From OLB9 sp041392785 (GTDB lineage: Bacteria; Bacteroidota; Bacteroidia; Chitinophagales; Saprospiraceae), in assembly GCA_041392785.1 (NCBI GenBank), contig JAWKLK010000008.1, positions 186,001 to 250,000 on the forward strand: 64,000 nucleotides of DNA, given 5' to 3'. Both the position numbers and the translations under genes were made by a program. Below are positions 19,118-28,040 of the stretch, in pieces; position 1 is the stretch's first letter, and the number at the start of each line of letters is the position of its first letter. The notes under the pieces are model-generated. The model was not told the origin of the DNA. It saw only the letters and a program-made list of their open reading frames with translations, and searched no databases.

Positions 19118-19381
19118 ATGTAATATATTTATACTATATTATAAATTGATTATTAATAAAATATTGCAAAACACCTATAAAAAAACGCAATTATACTTTA
19201 CATTGACCTGCAAAGATACTACTTTTAAGACAAAGAAAAATGATGGGACTTAATAACACAATGTTAAAGCTAACATTATAGAGAAGTATAATTTTTTTTA
19301 GGTTGCCCTAAGAGTATTGTTTTCTACTGCTATCAAGAAAAGGTAAATTTACTACCTTTGCGGAGAATAGTATGTAAATTT

Positions 19382-20638
19382 ATGTTATCAGTAAATTCTG
19401 AAATTGGTAGGTTAAGAAAAGTCATCATTCACAGGCCTGATGATGGTATATCAAGGGTATCTCCAAAAAAGGCTGAAGAACTTTTATTTGATGATATCGT
19501 TCATTTGCCTCAAATGAGGGAAGAACATGATGTATTCTGTCGAGTTCTACAAGCTTTTATGGGTAAGGAAAATGTCATGGACACTCAGCGACTTATTGCT
19601 GAGGGATTTGCCGCAAGTCCAACGATAAAAGATGAGCTCATTCATAAAGTAATAGAATACGAAGAGCGACCACTTTATGACAAAGACTTTTTGATGAGTC
19701 TGGATCATGAGTCACTGACCAGATTGCTTATCACTGGATATCATCAAGATGAAGATCATATTTATTTCGATCCTATACCAAATTTCATTTTTACACGTGA
19801 TGTTGCTGTCACTATAAAGGATCATATCATACTTACTAAGGCCGCAAAATCAGCCAGATATAGGGAGAATCTCTTGACAAGATTTATTTTTTATGCCCAC
19901 CCAGACTTTTCCAAGTTAAACGAACAAGGGAAAATAATAAACTTAAACCACCTTGATAAATTTCCACCTTCCAAATACGGTGAAGCTGTATCTCTCGAAG
20001 GTGGTGACATGATGGTGATAAACGATGATTTTGTGCTGATTGGTTGTTCAGAAAGGACCACAGATCACGCAGCAAAAAGTCTTATGAATGTACTTTTCGA
20101 AAAAGGATTGACAAAAAATGTGGCACAAGTAAACATTCCTTCAGAAAGGAGCTTCATGCACATTGATACACTGTTTACAATGATTGACACCAATGATATC
20201 ATATGTTTTAAACCCATAGTGTATGACGGATTCAGCTCAAATGTGAAAGTATACCGAAAAAATGGAGCCAAAATAACATATGACTCAGTCAAAAATTTTT
20301 TCATCCATGAGATCAATCCTGATATCAATTTTATTTTTGCAGGGGATGGAAAATCACCGCACCAGGAGCGTGAGCAATGGACAGATGGATGTAACTTAGT
20401 CGCAATAAAACCTGGTGTAGCAATCGGTTATGATAGGAATCCAAAAACAGATATAGCACTTCAAAATGCTGGTTATACCATTATTCATGCACGAGATTTT
20501 TTAAAAGGGATTGAAAATAAAAGTATCGATGTAGAAAAAGTTGAAAAAACCATCATCACATTGCCATCCAATGAACTTTCAAGAGCTCGTGGTGGATCCC
20601 ACTGCATGACTTGTCCTGTATTAAGAGATATTATTTAG
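19382..20638 (+). CDS. arcA: Arginine deiminase
   Basis: Converts L-arginine to citrulline and ammonia. The catalytic residues typical of the guanidino-group-modifying fold are visible: EGGDMMV, FMHIDTLFTMI (catalytic His) and the C-terminal nucleophile Cys in SHCMTCP. The TACCTTTG -7 element at 19353-19360 rules out the upstream TTG and supports the ATG at 19382 (leader of about 15 bases). 418 residues. No ornithine carbamoyltransferase or carbamate kinase is adjacent, so an energy-yielding ADI operon is not present here; a role in arginine catabolism or nitrogen supply is an inference. Confidence 0.9.
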   Translation: MLSVNSEIGRLRKVIIHRPDDGISRVSPKKAEELLFDDIVHLPQMREEHDVFCRVLQAFMGKENVMDTQRLIAEGFAASPTIKDELIHKVIEYEERPLYDKDFLMSLDHESLTRLLITGYHQDEDHIYFDPIPNFIFTRDVAVTIKDHIILTKAAKSARYRENLLTRFIFYAHPDFSKLNEQGKIINLNHLDKFPPSKYGEAVSLEGGDMMVINDDFVLIGCSERTTDHAAKSLMNVLFEKGLTKNVAQVNIPSERSFMHIDTLFTMIDTNDIICFKPIVYDGFSSNVKVYRKNGAKITYDSVKNFFIHEINPDINFIFAGDGKSPHQEREQWTDGCNLVAIKPGVAIGYDRNPKTDIALQNAGYTIIHARDFLKGIENKSIDVEKVEKTIITLPSNELSRARGGSHCMTCPVLRDII

Positions 20639-20647
20639 GCTGATTAC

Positions 20648-21058
20648 ATGCTCATCTACGAATATAAAAAGAGAGTCAGGTATGGTGAAACCGATAAAAT
20701 GGGATACCTATATTATGGGCAATATCCATTGCTATATGAGATAGGGAGAGCTGAAACCATGCGATTTGTAGGTTTCACATATCAGAAAATGGAGGACACA
20801 TATCAGATTATGATGCCTGTAGTGGAACTGGAAGCTAGGTATTTGAAGCCAGCACGTTATGATGAAGAATTAGCCATCGTGACTATCATGGAAGAATTAC
20901 CTACAAAAATGGTACAGTTTAAACATGAAATTTTCAATGAACAAAGAGTATTACTCCATAAGGCGAGTGTTAAACTATTTTTTATTGACATGCAAAGCGG
21001 AGCTAGAGTCTCCTGTCCAGATGACTTGACTGTTATCCTTGCGAAGTGGTTTTCATAA
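20648..21058 (+). CDS. YbgC/FadM-like acyl-CoA thioesterase
   Basis: 136-residue hotdog thioesterase of the 4-hydroxybenzoyl-CoA thioesterase family. The N-terminal motif VRYGETDKMGYLYYGQYPLLYEIGR carries the conserved Asp (ETDKMG), and RYLKPARYDEEL follows. It lies 9 bases after the arginine deiminase stop and 3 bases before yihY. In many bacteria YbgC sits with tol-pal; here it does not. Confidence 0.88.
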   Translation: MLIYEYKKRVRYGETDKMGYLYYGQYPLLYEIGRAETMRFVGFTYQKMEDTYQIMMPVVELEARYLKPARYDEELAIVTIMEELPTKMVQFKHEIFNEQRVLLHKASVKLFFIDMQSGARVSCPDDLTVILAKWFS

Positions 21059-21061
21059 ACG

Positions 21062-22000
21062 ATGAAGTCAACAAAGGATTTTATAAATAAGTATGCACCA
21101 TGGATTTTGTCTATATTAGAATGGTCAAAAGACTTTTCACCATTTGGTTTTCATGGTGTAAGTCTGTATCAGGCCTTTGTGCAAATTATCGAAGAAACCA
21201 ACTTATCTAACATAATAAACAGAGCCAATTCTATTGCATATAGTCTGTTTCTGTCCTTATTTCCAACTATCATTTTTATTTTTGCCTTACTCCCTCTAAT
21301 GCCAGTGGCCATTGACTTTACCGCTTCATTAAAAGAAAGTACCAAAGACATCATCCCATACACAGCGCATAAATATATCTTCGACATTGTCAATGATCTA
21401 GTACTAATAAAAAGACAAGGTTTATTGTCTTTAGGTGCAATTCTGGCTTTATATTTCTCATCCAATGGTATGCTTACTCTCATGGGAGGATTTGATAAGA
21501 CGTACTCTGAAGTTTTCAAAAAACGTAATTTTATTGTACAAAGATTTTGGGCAATCGGATTGACTTTACTCTTGACATTGTTACTGATAATTGCTTTGAC
21601 CATCCCTGTGTTGCAAGAATATTTCCTATCATTCTTAGAAGGCTATTTTTCCATACCGAAATTTAGTAATGACATTCTCGCTTTACTTATGTGGTTCATC
21701 ACTATATTTATCATTTATACAGGAATATCATTCATTTATCGCTTTGGTCCATCAATGTATAGAAAAATAAATTTTTTTAATATTGGGGCGCTCCTTGCTA
21801 CCGTTTTCACATTGGTATTATCAAAATTATTTAGTATTTATATCAATAATTTTGGCAGTTTTAATGAAGTCTACGGTTCCATAGGCGCTTTAATGGTATT
21901 GCTGATATGGATACAATTAAATTCTATGATTTTACTTATAGGGTTTGAAATTAATGCAAGTATTGTTATTTCAGCACAAAAAAGCCTTGACAATAGCTAA
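21062..22000 (+). CDS. YihY/BrkB-family inner-membrane protein
   Basis: 312-residue membrane protein with about six helices. The family's signature segments are visible: RANSIAYSLFLSLFPTIIFIFALLP at the first helix, GSIGALMVLLIWIQLNSMILLIGFEINA at the last two. The older name ribonuclease BN is wrong for this family; members are uncharacterised envelope proteins. It ends the arginine deiminase-thioesterase-yihY unit, followed by a strong terminator. Confidence 0.9.
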   Translation: MKSTKDFINKYAPWILSILEWSKDFSPFGFHGVSLYQAFVQIIEETNLSNIINRANSIAYSLFLSLFPTIIFIFALLPLMPVAIDFTASLKESTKDIIPYTAHKYIFDIVNDLVLIKRQGLLSLGAILALYFSSNGMLTLMGGFDKTYSEVFKKRNFIVQRFWAIGLTLLLTLLLIIALTIPVLQEYFLSFLEGYFSIPKFSNDILALLMWFITIFIIYTGISFIYRFGPSMYRKINFFNIGALLATVFTLVLSKLFSIYINNFGSFNEVYGSIGALMVLLIWIQLNSMILLIGFEINASIVISAQKSLDNS

Positions 22001-22059
22001 AGTAGTATTTATTGGCATCATATTTGATATATCCTTAATATCTCATTCCAAAAAACAGG

Positions 22060-22087
22060 AGTCTTGTCAAATGGCAAGACTTTTTTA
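22060..22087 (+). terminator. Rho-independent terminator after yihY
   Basis: AGTCTTGTC (22060-22068) pairs with GGCAAGACT (22073-22081), one G-U, around the loop AAAT, followed by six T. Confidence 0.88.
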
Positions 22088-22138
22088 TTTTATATAATAA
22101 CCTAAACATATTATATTTGTAGGGTTAAAATATAAATT

Positions 22139-22212
22139 CGGGACGTGGCGCAGCCTGGTAGCGCACTAGCATGGGGTGCTAGGGGTCGCTGGTTCGAATC
22201 CAGTCGTCCCGA
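22139..22212 (+). tRNA. tRNA-Pro (anticodon GGG), CCA not encoded
   Basis: Acceptor stem CGGGACG pairs with CGTCCCG. The anticodon stem CTAGC/GCTAG encloses ATGGGGT with anticodon GGG, and the T-arm is CTGGTTCGAATCCAG. The discriminator A at 22212 is followed by CATA, so CCA must be added post-transcriptionally, unlike tRNA-Glu in this window. A TATATTTG -7 element lies at 22112-22119. Confidence 0.95.
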
Positions 22213-22224
22213 CATACTTGAAAA

Positions 22225-22929
22225 ATGATCATGAAAATTCTGAACATCTACTCGGACATCATTTATACTTTTTTCCCAAATTTATGCTTAGCTTGTGATA
22301 AAAAAGTCAAGTCAAAGTCGAGTTACTTTTGTATTTCATGTAGTGTAGAACTACCGTACTCTGACCATTTCGAAATAAAAGATCACTTTTTAACTCGTCA
22401 TTTTTACGGTAGAATACCTTTTAGCTTCGTGGGTTCATTGTTTATTTTCCGTGAAGGATCAGCTATACAAAGTATGCTGCATAGATTGAAATACAAGAAA
22501 AAATCTGAAGTTGGCACTATAATGGGTGAGTTATTAGCCCAAAGAGCCAATGATTGTTCATTTTTCCCAAAACCTGACATCATCATACCAGTGCCAATAC
22601 ATTTCTCAAAAATGTTCCATCGTGGCTATAATCAAAGCACACTCATCGCAGCTCCCCTTGCTTATAAATTTGGAATTCCACTCCATACTGATTTACTTTT
22701 GAAACAAAAAATCACCGCGTCACAAACCCGAAAATCTCGTTCAGAAAGAATAGATAATGTGGCAGAAAATTTTATCATTCATGACCCAAATCAATTACTA
22801 AAAGGAAAACACATTTTATTGGTAGATGATGTCATTACTACTGGCGCTACTATAGAATCATGCGCTCAAGTATTACTTGCCAGTGGAATTCAGTCCCTCT
22901 CCATCTTAAGTGCGGCGGCAGCAGAATAA
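22225..22929 (+). CDS. comF: ComF-family phosphoribosyltransferase-like protein
   Basis: Cytoplasmic protein of the ComF/GntX family, linked to DNA uptake in competent bacteria. An N-terminal zinc-ribbon-like pair of Cys clusters (CLACDKK, CISC) precedes a PRTase fold with the PRPP loop LLVDDVITTGATIESCA. 234 residues. A dedicated competence role in this organism is inferred from family only. Confidence 0.88.
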   Translation: MIMKILNIYSDIIYTFFPNLCLACDKKVKSKSSYFCISCSVELPYSDHFEIKDHFLTRHFYGRIPFSFVGSLFIFREGSAIQSMLHRLKYKKKSEVGTIMGELLAQRANDCSFFPKPDIIIPVPIHFSKMFHRGYNQSTLIAAPLAYKFGIPLHTDLLLKQKITASQTRKSRSERIDNVAENFIIHDPNQLLKGKHILLVDDVITTGATIESCAQVLLASGIQSLSILSAAAAE

Positions 22930-22962
22930 AAGTTAAGATAATATTATCTTGTGTTGATTGCA

Positions 22963-22992
22963 TTTGACATCAATCAATGTTTGTTACCTTTG
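22963..22992 (+). promoter_or_regulatory. Bacteroidota-type promoter of the PP2C gene
   Basis: TTTG (-33) at 22963-22966 and TACCTTTG (-7) at 22985-22992 are 18 bases apart. Transcription would begin at about 22999, so the mRNA would be nearly leaderless with the ATG at 22997. Confidence 0.55.
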
Positions 22993-22996
22993 CCAT

Positions 22997-24220
22997 ATGA
23001 ATCGAGAATTGGCTTTACTTGAAAAGTTAGAGAAGGATTTGAGTTTGAAGCAATTGCAAATCAAATCCTTGCTTACAATAACACAGGCGATCAATGACAA
23101 TGTGTCTGCTGAAGGGTTATACAATATGTACAAGTCATTTTTGAGTTGGGAAATGGGTGTTGAGAAAATGGCTTTATATATACTTAGTGATGGTGAATGG
23201 CATTGTACTTCGACCATCAATTTTAAAAAGTCATATCACACAGAAATAATAGAAATCCTACTGACCCATAACAGATTGTACACCATCAAGGGCAATGAAT
23301 ATCCAGTTCTAGACGGTTTTGATATTATAATACCTGTATTTCATAAAAATATACCAATTTCTTATGCTGTAATAGGCGGTATAAAAGAAAAAGAAGACTT
23401 ATATAACAAAATCCAATTTATCACCACGATAACAAATATCATCGCCGTAGCCATTGAAAATAAAAGATTGTTCAAAAGACAATTAGAACAAGAAAGGTTA
23501 CGCAAAGAGATGGAATTTGCTACCGAAGTACAACAGATGTTGATTCCTGAAGTCATGCCAAAGAGCGATAAATTTGCTTTCTCAAAAATCTACATGCCTC
23601 ATGACAACATTGGTGGTGATTATTTGGATTACATTCAGTTTGATGAAGACAGATTTGCATTCTGTATTGCAGATATCTCAGGAAAAGGTGTAGCCGCTGC
23701 GCTCCTTATGGCCAATTTTCAAGCAATGATCCAAAGTTTGATTTTCCAATATCGAGACCTTGAAACATTCATTTTTGCACTCAATCAGTCGGTATATAGA
23801 ATTACAAAAAGCGATAGGTATATTACATTTTTTATTGGAGAAGTCAACCTAAAAACACAAACACTAAAATATATCAATGCCGGACACTATCCTCCCATCT
23901 TATTGAGTAACGGTAATATTGTTCGGTTGAATAAAGGATGTTCATTTATAGGCGCATTTGAAAAGTTAGAAAACTTAAATGAAGAAACACTACCACTTCA
24001 TTCAGGAGATATAATCATGAGTTTTACTGATGGATTGACAGATTTGCGCAATGAGAATCAAGAGTATTTTGGTGACGAAATTCTTGAAAATTTTGTAATA
24101 GCACAAGCAAACTTAAATCCAGACAAATTTAATGCTAAATTATTAGAAACACTACACGATTTCAGAGGTGCTAATGAGGTTACTGACGATATTGCAGTGC
24201 TTACATGCAAAATATTTTAA
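22997..24220 (+). CDS. PP2C-family (SpoIIE/RsbU-type) Ser/Thr phosphatase with N-terminal sensor
   Basis: Dephosphorylates a STAS-type antagonist in partner-switching pathways. The start is ATG at 22997 (MNRELALLEKLEKDLSLKQ), not the TTG at 22958, because the promoter lies between them. The N-terminal ~155 residues look like a GAF-like sensor preceded by a coiled coil. A helical linker (EQERLRKEMEFATEVQQMLIP) is typical of RsbU-type proteins, followed by the catalytic domain with metal-binding DNIGGDYLDY, ADISGKGVAAALLM and SFTDGLTDLRN. It could act on the STAS protein at 9626-10006 (inference). It overlaps the start region of the next gene. Confidence 0.9.
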   Translation: MNRELALLEKLEKDLSLKQLQIKSLLTITQAINDNVSAEGLYNMYKSFLSWEMGVEKMALYILSDGEWHCTSTINFKKSYHTEIIEILLTHNRLYTIKGNEYPVLDGFDIIIPVFHKNIPISYAVIGGIKEKEDLYNKIQFITTITNIIAVAIENKRLFKRQLEQERLRKEMEFATEVQQMLIPEVMPKSDKFAFSKIYMPHDNIGGDYLDYIQFDEDRFAFCIADISGKGVAAALLMANFQAMIQSLIFQYRDLETFIFALNQSVYRITKSDRYITFFIGEVNLKTQTLKYINAGHYPPILLSNGNIVRLNKGCSFIGAFEKLENLNEETLPLHSGDIIMSFTDGLTDLRNENQEYFGDEILENFVIAQANLNPDKFNAKLLETLHDFRGANEVTDDIAVLTCKIF

Positions 24221-24243
24221 GTAAAATCTGTCATTTCAGCCAC

Positions 24244-24792
24244 ATGAATCCCATAATAACCACTAAAAGATTGATTTTAAGAGAATTAAATTATGACGAT
24301 GTCGATGGAATTTTCACATTAGATTCTGACCCAAAAGTACATGAATTTTTAGGAAATAGACCATTGGTCAATTTATCTCAATGTGTTGAAATTATAGACA
24401 AAGTAAGACAGCAATACACAAAATTTGGGATAGGTAGATGGGCTATGATTGAAAAAGAGAGTGGAGAATTTGTGGGTTGGTGCGGACTGAAATACGTTAC
24501 AGAACCCTTCAATAAACAGCAAAGTTATTATGATCTTGGCTATAGATTGATCCAAAAATATTGGGGAAAAGGATATGCCAAGGAATCTTCTAAAGCAGCT
24601 TTACACTATGGATTCGACGCAATGAAATTAAAAGAAATATATGCAATGGCACATGTAAAAAATAATAGATCTATTGCTATAATTAACGGTTTAGGATTTG
24701 TCAATCGCGGCACATTGCTATACGATCAGTCAGAGCACTATTGGTTTACGATTACAGAACATGACTTCAAACTAAGCAATTCAATGCTTTAA
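24244..24792 (+). CDS. GNAT-family N-acetyltransferase (RimJ/RimL type)
   Basis: Transfers an acetyl group from acetyl-CoA. Start ATG at 24244 (MNPIITTKRLILREL). The TxRLxLR opening, DSDPKVHEFLGN, and acetyl-CoA-binding YRLIQKYWGKGYAKESSKAA are the marks of the acetyltransferase 3 family, ending with AHVKNNRSIAIINGLGF. 182 residues. The target (ribosomal protein N-terminus or small molecule) is unknown. 23 bases after the PP2C stop. Confidence 0.88.
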   Translation: MNPIITTKRLILRELNYDDVDGIFTLDSDPKVHEFLGNRPLVNLSQCVEIIDKVRQQYTKFGIGRWAMIEKESGEFVGWCGLKYVTEPFNKQQSYYDLGYRLIQKYWGKGYAKESSKAALHYGFDAMKLKEIYAMAHVKNNRSIAIINGLGFVNRGTLLYDQSEHYWFTITEHDFKLSNSML

Positions 24793-24880
24793 AAGTAGAA
24801 TTGTTCTGAACCACATGCTTGAAGAATAAAATTTTTGTTAAATATATTAGCTATCTTTACTCCCTAAATTGTAATAATTC

Positions 24881-25660
24881 ATGTCATTACATTCAATGGA
24901 ATTTGCAGATGCGCAAACAGCATTTGCTCGATTACTCAACATCATGGAGGACTTACGTGAAAATTGCCCATGGGATAAAAAACAAACCCTTCAATCGCTT
25001 CGAATTCTTACCATTGAAGAAGTATATGAGCTATCAGAAGCAATCATTGCTGAGGACATGAACGAGATAAAGGAAGAGATAGGTGATATACTTTTACATC
25101 TTGTTTTTTATTCCAAAATAGCATCAGAAACTGAGAAGTTTGATATAACAGAAGCTATTCATACCGTGTGTGAAAAGTTGATTCAAAGGCATCCACATAT
25201 CTATGGTGATGTAAAAGCAAGTACAGAAGAAGAAGTTAAAAAAAATTGGGAGACAATAAAGCTTCAAAGTGGTAAAAAATCAGTCTTATCCGGAGTACCT
25301 TCAGGACTTCCGTCCATGGTTAAGGCATATAGAATGCAAGAGAAAACTGCACAGTTCGGGTTTCAATGGAAGGACAGAGCAGGTGTCTGGGATAAATTAA
25401 AAGAAGAAATGCAAGAATTGGAAGATGCCATTGACAGTGGAAATACCAAAGATGTTGAAATGGAATTTGGTGATGTCTTATTCTCATTGATAAACTACGG
25501 CAGGTATCTAAAAATTGACCCTGAAGCAGCATTGGAAAAAGTGAATAAGAAATTTAAAAAACGTTTTGAATATATCGAAAATCATAGTCATCTACCACTC
25601 GCCGATATGACACTTGATGATATGGAAGTACTATGGCAAGAAGCTAAAACTAAGGCATAA
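24881..25660 (+). CDS. mazG: Nucleoside triphosphate pyrophosphohydrolase MazG
   Basis: Hydrolyses (d)NTPs to NMP and PPi. It has two MazG domains, with NCPWDKKQTLQSLRILTIEE and EEIGDILLHLVFYSKIA in the first and a second metal-binding EMEFGDVLFSLINYGRYL. 259 residues, the usual two-domain size. It converges with the polysaccharide locus: its stop is 9 bases from the end of the DUF4861 gene and marks the left border of that locus. Confidence 0.95.
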   Translation: MSLHSMEFADAQTAFARLLNIMEDLRENCPWDKKQTLQSLRILTIEEVYELSEAIIAEDMNEIKEEIGDILLHLVFYSKIASETEKFDITEAIHTVCEKLIQRHPHIYGDVKASTEEEVKKNWETIKLQSGKKSVLSGVPSGLPSMVKAYRMQEKTAQFGFQWKDRAGVWDKLKEEMQELEDAIDSGNTKDVEMEFGDVLFSLINYGRYLKIDPEAALEKVNKKFKKRFEYIENHSHLPLADMTLDDMEVLWQEAKTKA

Positions 25661-25669
25661 ACAAAATTA

Positions 25670-26602
25670 TCACCTTGATGTCTTCATTAAACTAATAAAG
25701 CTTTCTTCTGTACCAAATTGAGGATGGCTAGTATCCCATACTGCATAAAATTTCCATTGAGTAGGCGTATCATTTGATAATTTTAATTGCATGAGGTGAC
25801 TATTCGTAACTTCCCCTTTGAAGTTTTGAGTATGGCCACTTGCCATGAAATATTCTGAATCTGTTTCTATAGCCATACCTAAGGTTTCATTTTGCATTGT
25901 CTGTGTACCATGCGTGTACAAAATTTGGCGATTTGAATCACTAAGGTGATTTACTTTTTTAATATGATCTACAATACCAACTGCCAAAACCTCATCTCCC
26001 TGTAAACCGGTTATAGCCAAAGAGTTTTCAAAATAAAATGTATTTGGTTTTATTGAAATAATATGTGATATATGGTAATTCCTATCTAAAATTTTGACTT
26101 CATCAAATAATAATTCAAAGCGTACTAGTTTTTTAGATTCTTCCAGCAACTTAAAACTTCCATCTCCTTTTGGCCCAATTCTATATAAAGTATCCCCAAT
26201 AATCAATCCTATGCCCCCAGATCCTAATGAATTACCCACTTTCAAAATATCCATTCCCCAAGGTTGCATTTCATGATAATTCGTGCGAATACCGACACTA
26301 TCCAAAATCATTTTTGCAGTTTTCTTACCAAAAATATCCATTCCATTCCTCTCATCAAAGTAGTTTCTAAATGCAATATTTTCATTTTCCCATGCAGGGC
26401 CTTCCATCTGAAAATATTGCGATGTCACTTCAGTCTTATTTGTTTTCAGGCGATTGGCTTGTTGGACTTCTTTGTAATTCTCATTCTTCAAGGCAAATCT
26501 AAAATTTACCTTTGGAGTGCTACACCCTAAAAGGAATAATCCTACCATTAAAGCACACCATATTCTGGCTCCAGTTTTGCTATTTCCAACCATAATATTC
26601 AT
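25670..26602 (-). CDS. DUF4861 lipoprotein of the polysaccharide locus
   Basis: 310-residue predicted lipoprotein: the signal sequence ends in a lipobox (FLLGC at about residues 23-27). The body contains EGPAWENENIAFRNYFDERNG, DIFGKKTAKMILD, YHEMQPWGMDILKVGNSLG and a late IKKVNHLS segment, which I recognise as the DUF4861 family, frequently found in Bacteroidota polysaccharide loci for acidic glycans. Biochemical function is not established to my knowledge; a glycan lyase/hydrolase or binding role is an inference. Last gene of the minus-strand operon and overlaps the upstream gene by 23 bases. Confidence 0.75.
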   Translation of the reverse strand: MNIMVGNSKTGARIWCALMVGLFLLGCSTPKVNFRFALKNENYKEVQQANRLKTNKTEVTSQYFQMEGPAWENENIAFRNYFDERNGMDIFGKKTAKMILDSVGIRTNYHEMQPWGMDILKVGNSLGSGGIGLIIGDTLYRIGPKGDGSFKLLEESKKLVRFELLFDEVKILDRNYHISHIISIKPNTFYFENSLAITGLQGDEVLAVGIVDHIKKVNHLSDSNRQILYTHGTQTMQNETLGMAIETDSEYFMASGHTQNFKGEVTNSHLMQLKLSNDTPTQWKFYAVWDTSHPQFGTEESFISLMKTSR

Positions 26603-28040
26603 ACATTTTGTCTTGCATTAGTGAATCCAATAGCGTATTATTGGTACTTATGATATCTTTAGATTCAAATCTAAAGTTTGATGCTTTATTTTGAAATAAG
26701 GTGGTATTTTTACTTTCCCTGCCATCTTTATGGTCATGAATCATTATCCATGGGTCAGATTCAAAACTGTGCTTTCTTCCAGGATGCCGCATGACAATAT
26801 TATTATTAATAAAGCAATCTTTCGCTCCATATAAAGCAATACCATGAGGATGATCAGTCAAAACAATATTATTTTCAATTCTCCAGTTTTCAGCAAAACC
26901 ATCAAAACAAACCAAACCCTGTACTATTTTTGCTAGATTTGTGATAGTAGTGTCTGTATAACTGATGGCAATATTATCAGAGATAGTGATGTTTTTTATA
27001 GGTAAATCATGTGTCCACGCCTGAAACATATCATCGTGATTACCCAAAGGATCATAATAATCATCAATCAAAGCATTTGTGATAAAATTATTTGAGTAAG
27101 TGCTATTGTCCCCTGTATTTCTTATAGCATCTCCACAAAATCTATCTATAATATTGCAATCAAAAATAGTAGAATCACCATTGGATTGAAAGCCATGAAA
27201 TACATCCTGAATCAAATTGTATCTAAAAGTACAAGCGGTGCCATTGCAATAAATACCTGTATAAACATTTTTTTTCCAAGTCAATGATTCTAGTTCATGA
27301 ATATCAACATCACTCCCAATGAAACAATTTGAAATTTGTATTTTGGATGATAATGAATCTATCCAAACAATCGCATCGCTATTCACTTTATTTGACAAAA
27401 TTTCAACACTCCGTAAAGCTATGTTATTCGCATTAATAAATTGGATTGAATTTAGAATTGGAGATGCGTTGGATGCCGAGCAAACACTAAAATCTTCACC
27501 TGAAAGGAATACATCGCCATGATTGCCGTCAAGTAAGAAAATCACTTCATTTGGTGAAGGATGATAACCTGATTGTAAAAGTGTAGATAGTGCAGGGAAA
27601 GGTTCGTTTCTAGTACCGCTACCACCTAAGCTCCCCTTTTTCGGATCACAGTAAATAATTTTTGATTTAATGTTATAGTAATTAACTGCATAAACACTTT
27701 GTGCATTACATATATCATTATTTTTAATATCAATTTGAATTTTGGAGGTATTTGCATCAATATTATCAAATATTGCCATACTCAATCCCAGATTTAGTTG
27801 CTTTATTTGATTTTGAAAATTATTGTTAATGTGATAATTTACTCCCGACAAAGACGATGATGCTGTTGCAAAAAACAATAAAGTTCTACCATCTTCTATC
27901 ACATCGATTGGGCTTTGTGACGAAGAAATAAGTTTGCAGATATTTGACTCAGTTGTCGCATTTGATAACTTTTCAATACAGTTACAACCCAATACAAATA
28001 GCAAACTTGCTATTACGCTAAAAACACAATCAATCCGCAT
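26580..28040 (-). CDS. Lipoprotein right-handed parallel beta-helix, candidate polysaccharide lyase/epimerase
   Basis: 486 residues with a lipobox-like end to the signal (LFVLGCNC, Cys about residue 19), so probably cell-surface or periplasmic. The region after about residue 130 opens with YYCDPKKG-like and is built of short N-rich turns typical of pectate-lyase/PL6-like parallel beta-helices. The core motif HDDMFQAWTHDLPIKN, FDGFAENWRIENNIV and HPHGIALYGAKDC is shared with the larger paralogue at 32749-35493. The shared acidic/His residues (HDD, HPHGIALYG) may form the active site. Catalytic type (lyase, hydrolase or epimerase) is not decidable from sequence alone. Overlaps the esterase gene by 11 bases. 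Confidence 0.7.
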   Translation of the reverse strand: MRIDCVFSVIASLLFVLGCNCIEKLSNATTESNICKLISSSQSPIDVIEDGRTLLFFATASSSLSGVNYHINNNFQNQIKQLNLGLSMAIFDNIDANTSKIQIDIKNNDICNAQSVYAVNYYNIKSKIIYCDPKKGSLGGSGTRNEPFPALSTLLQSGYHPSPNEVIFLLDGNHGDVFLSGEDFSVCSASNASPILNSIQFINANNIALRSVEILSNKVNSDAIVWIDSLSSKIQISNCFIGSDVDIHELESLTWKKNVYTGIYCNGTACTFRYNLIQDVFHGFQSNGDSTIFDCNIIDRFCGDAIRNTGDNSTYSNNFITNALIDDYYDPLGNHDDMFQAWTHDLPIKNITISDNIAISYTDTTITNLAKIVQGLVCFDGFAENWRIENNIVLTDHPHGIALYGAKDCFINNNIVMRHPGRKHSFESDPWIMIHDHKDGRESKNTTLFQNKASNFRFESKDIISTNNTLLDSLMQDKMYEYYGWK

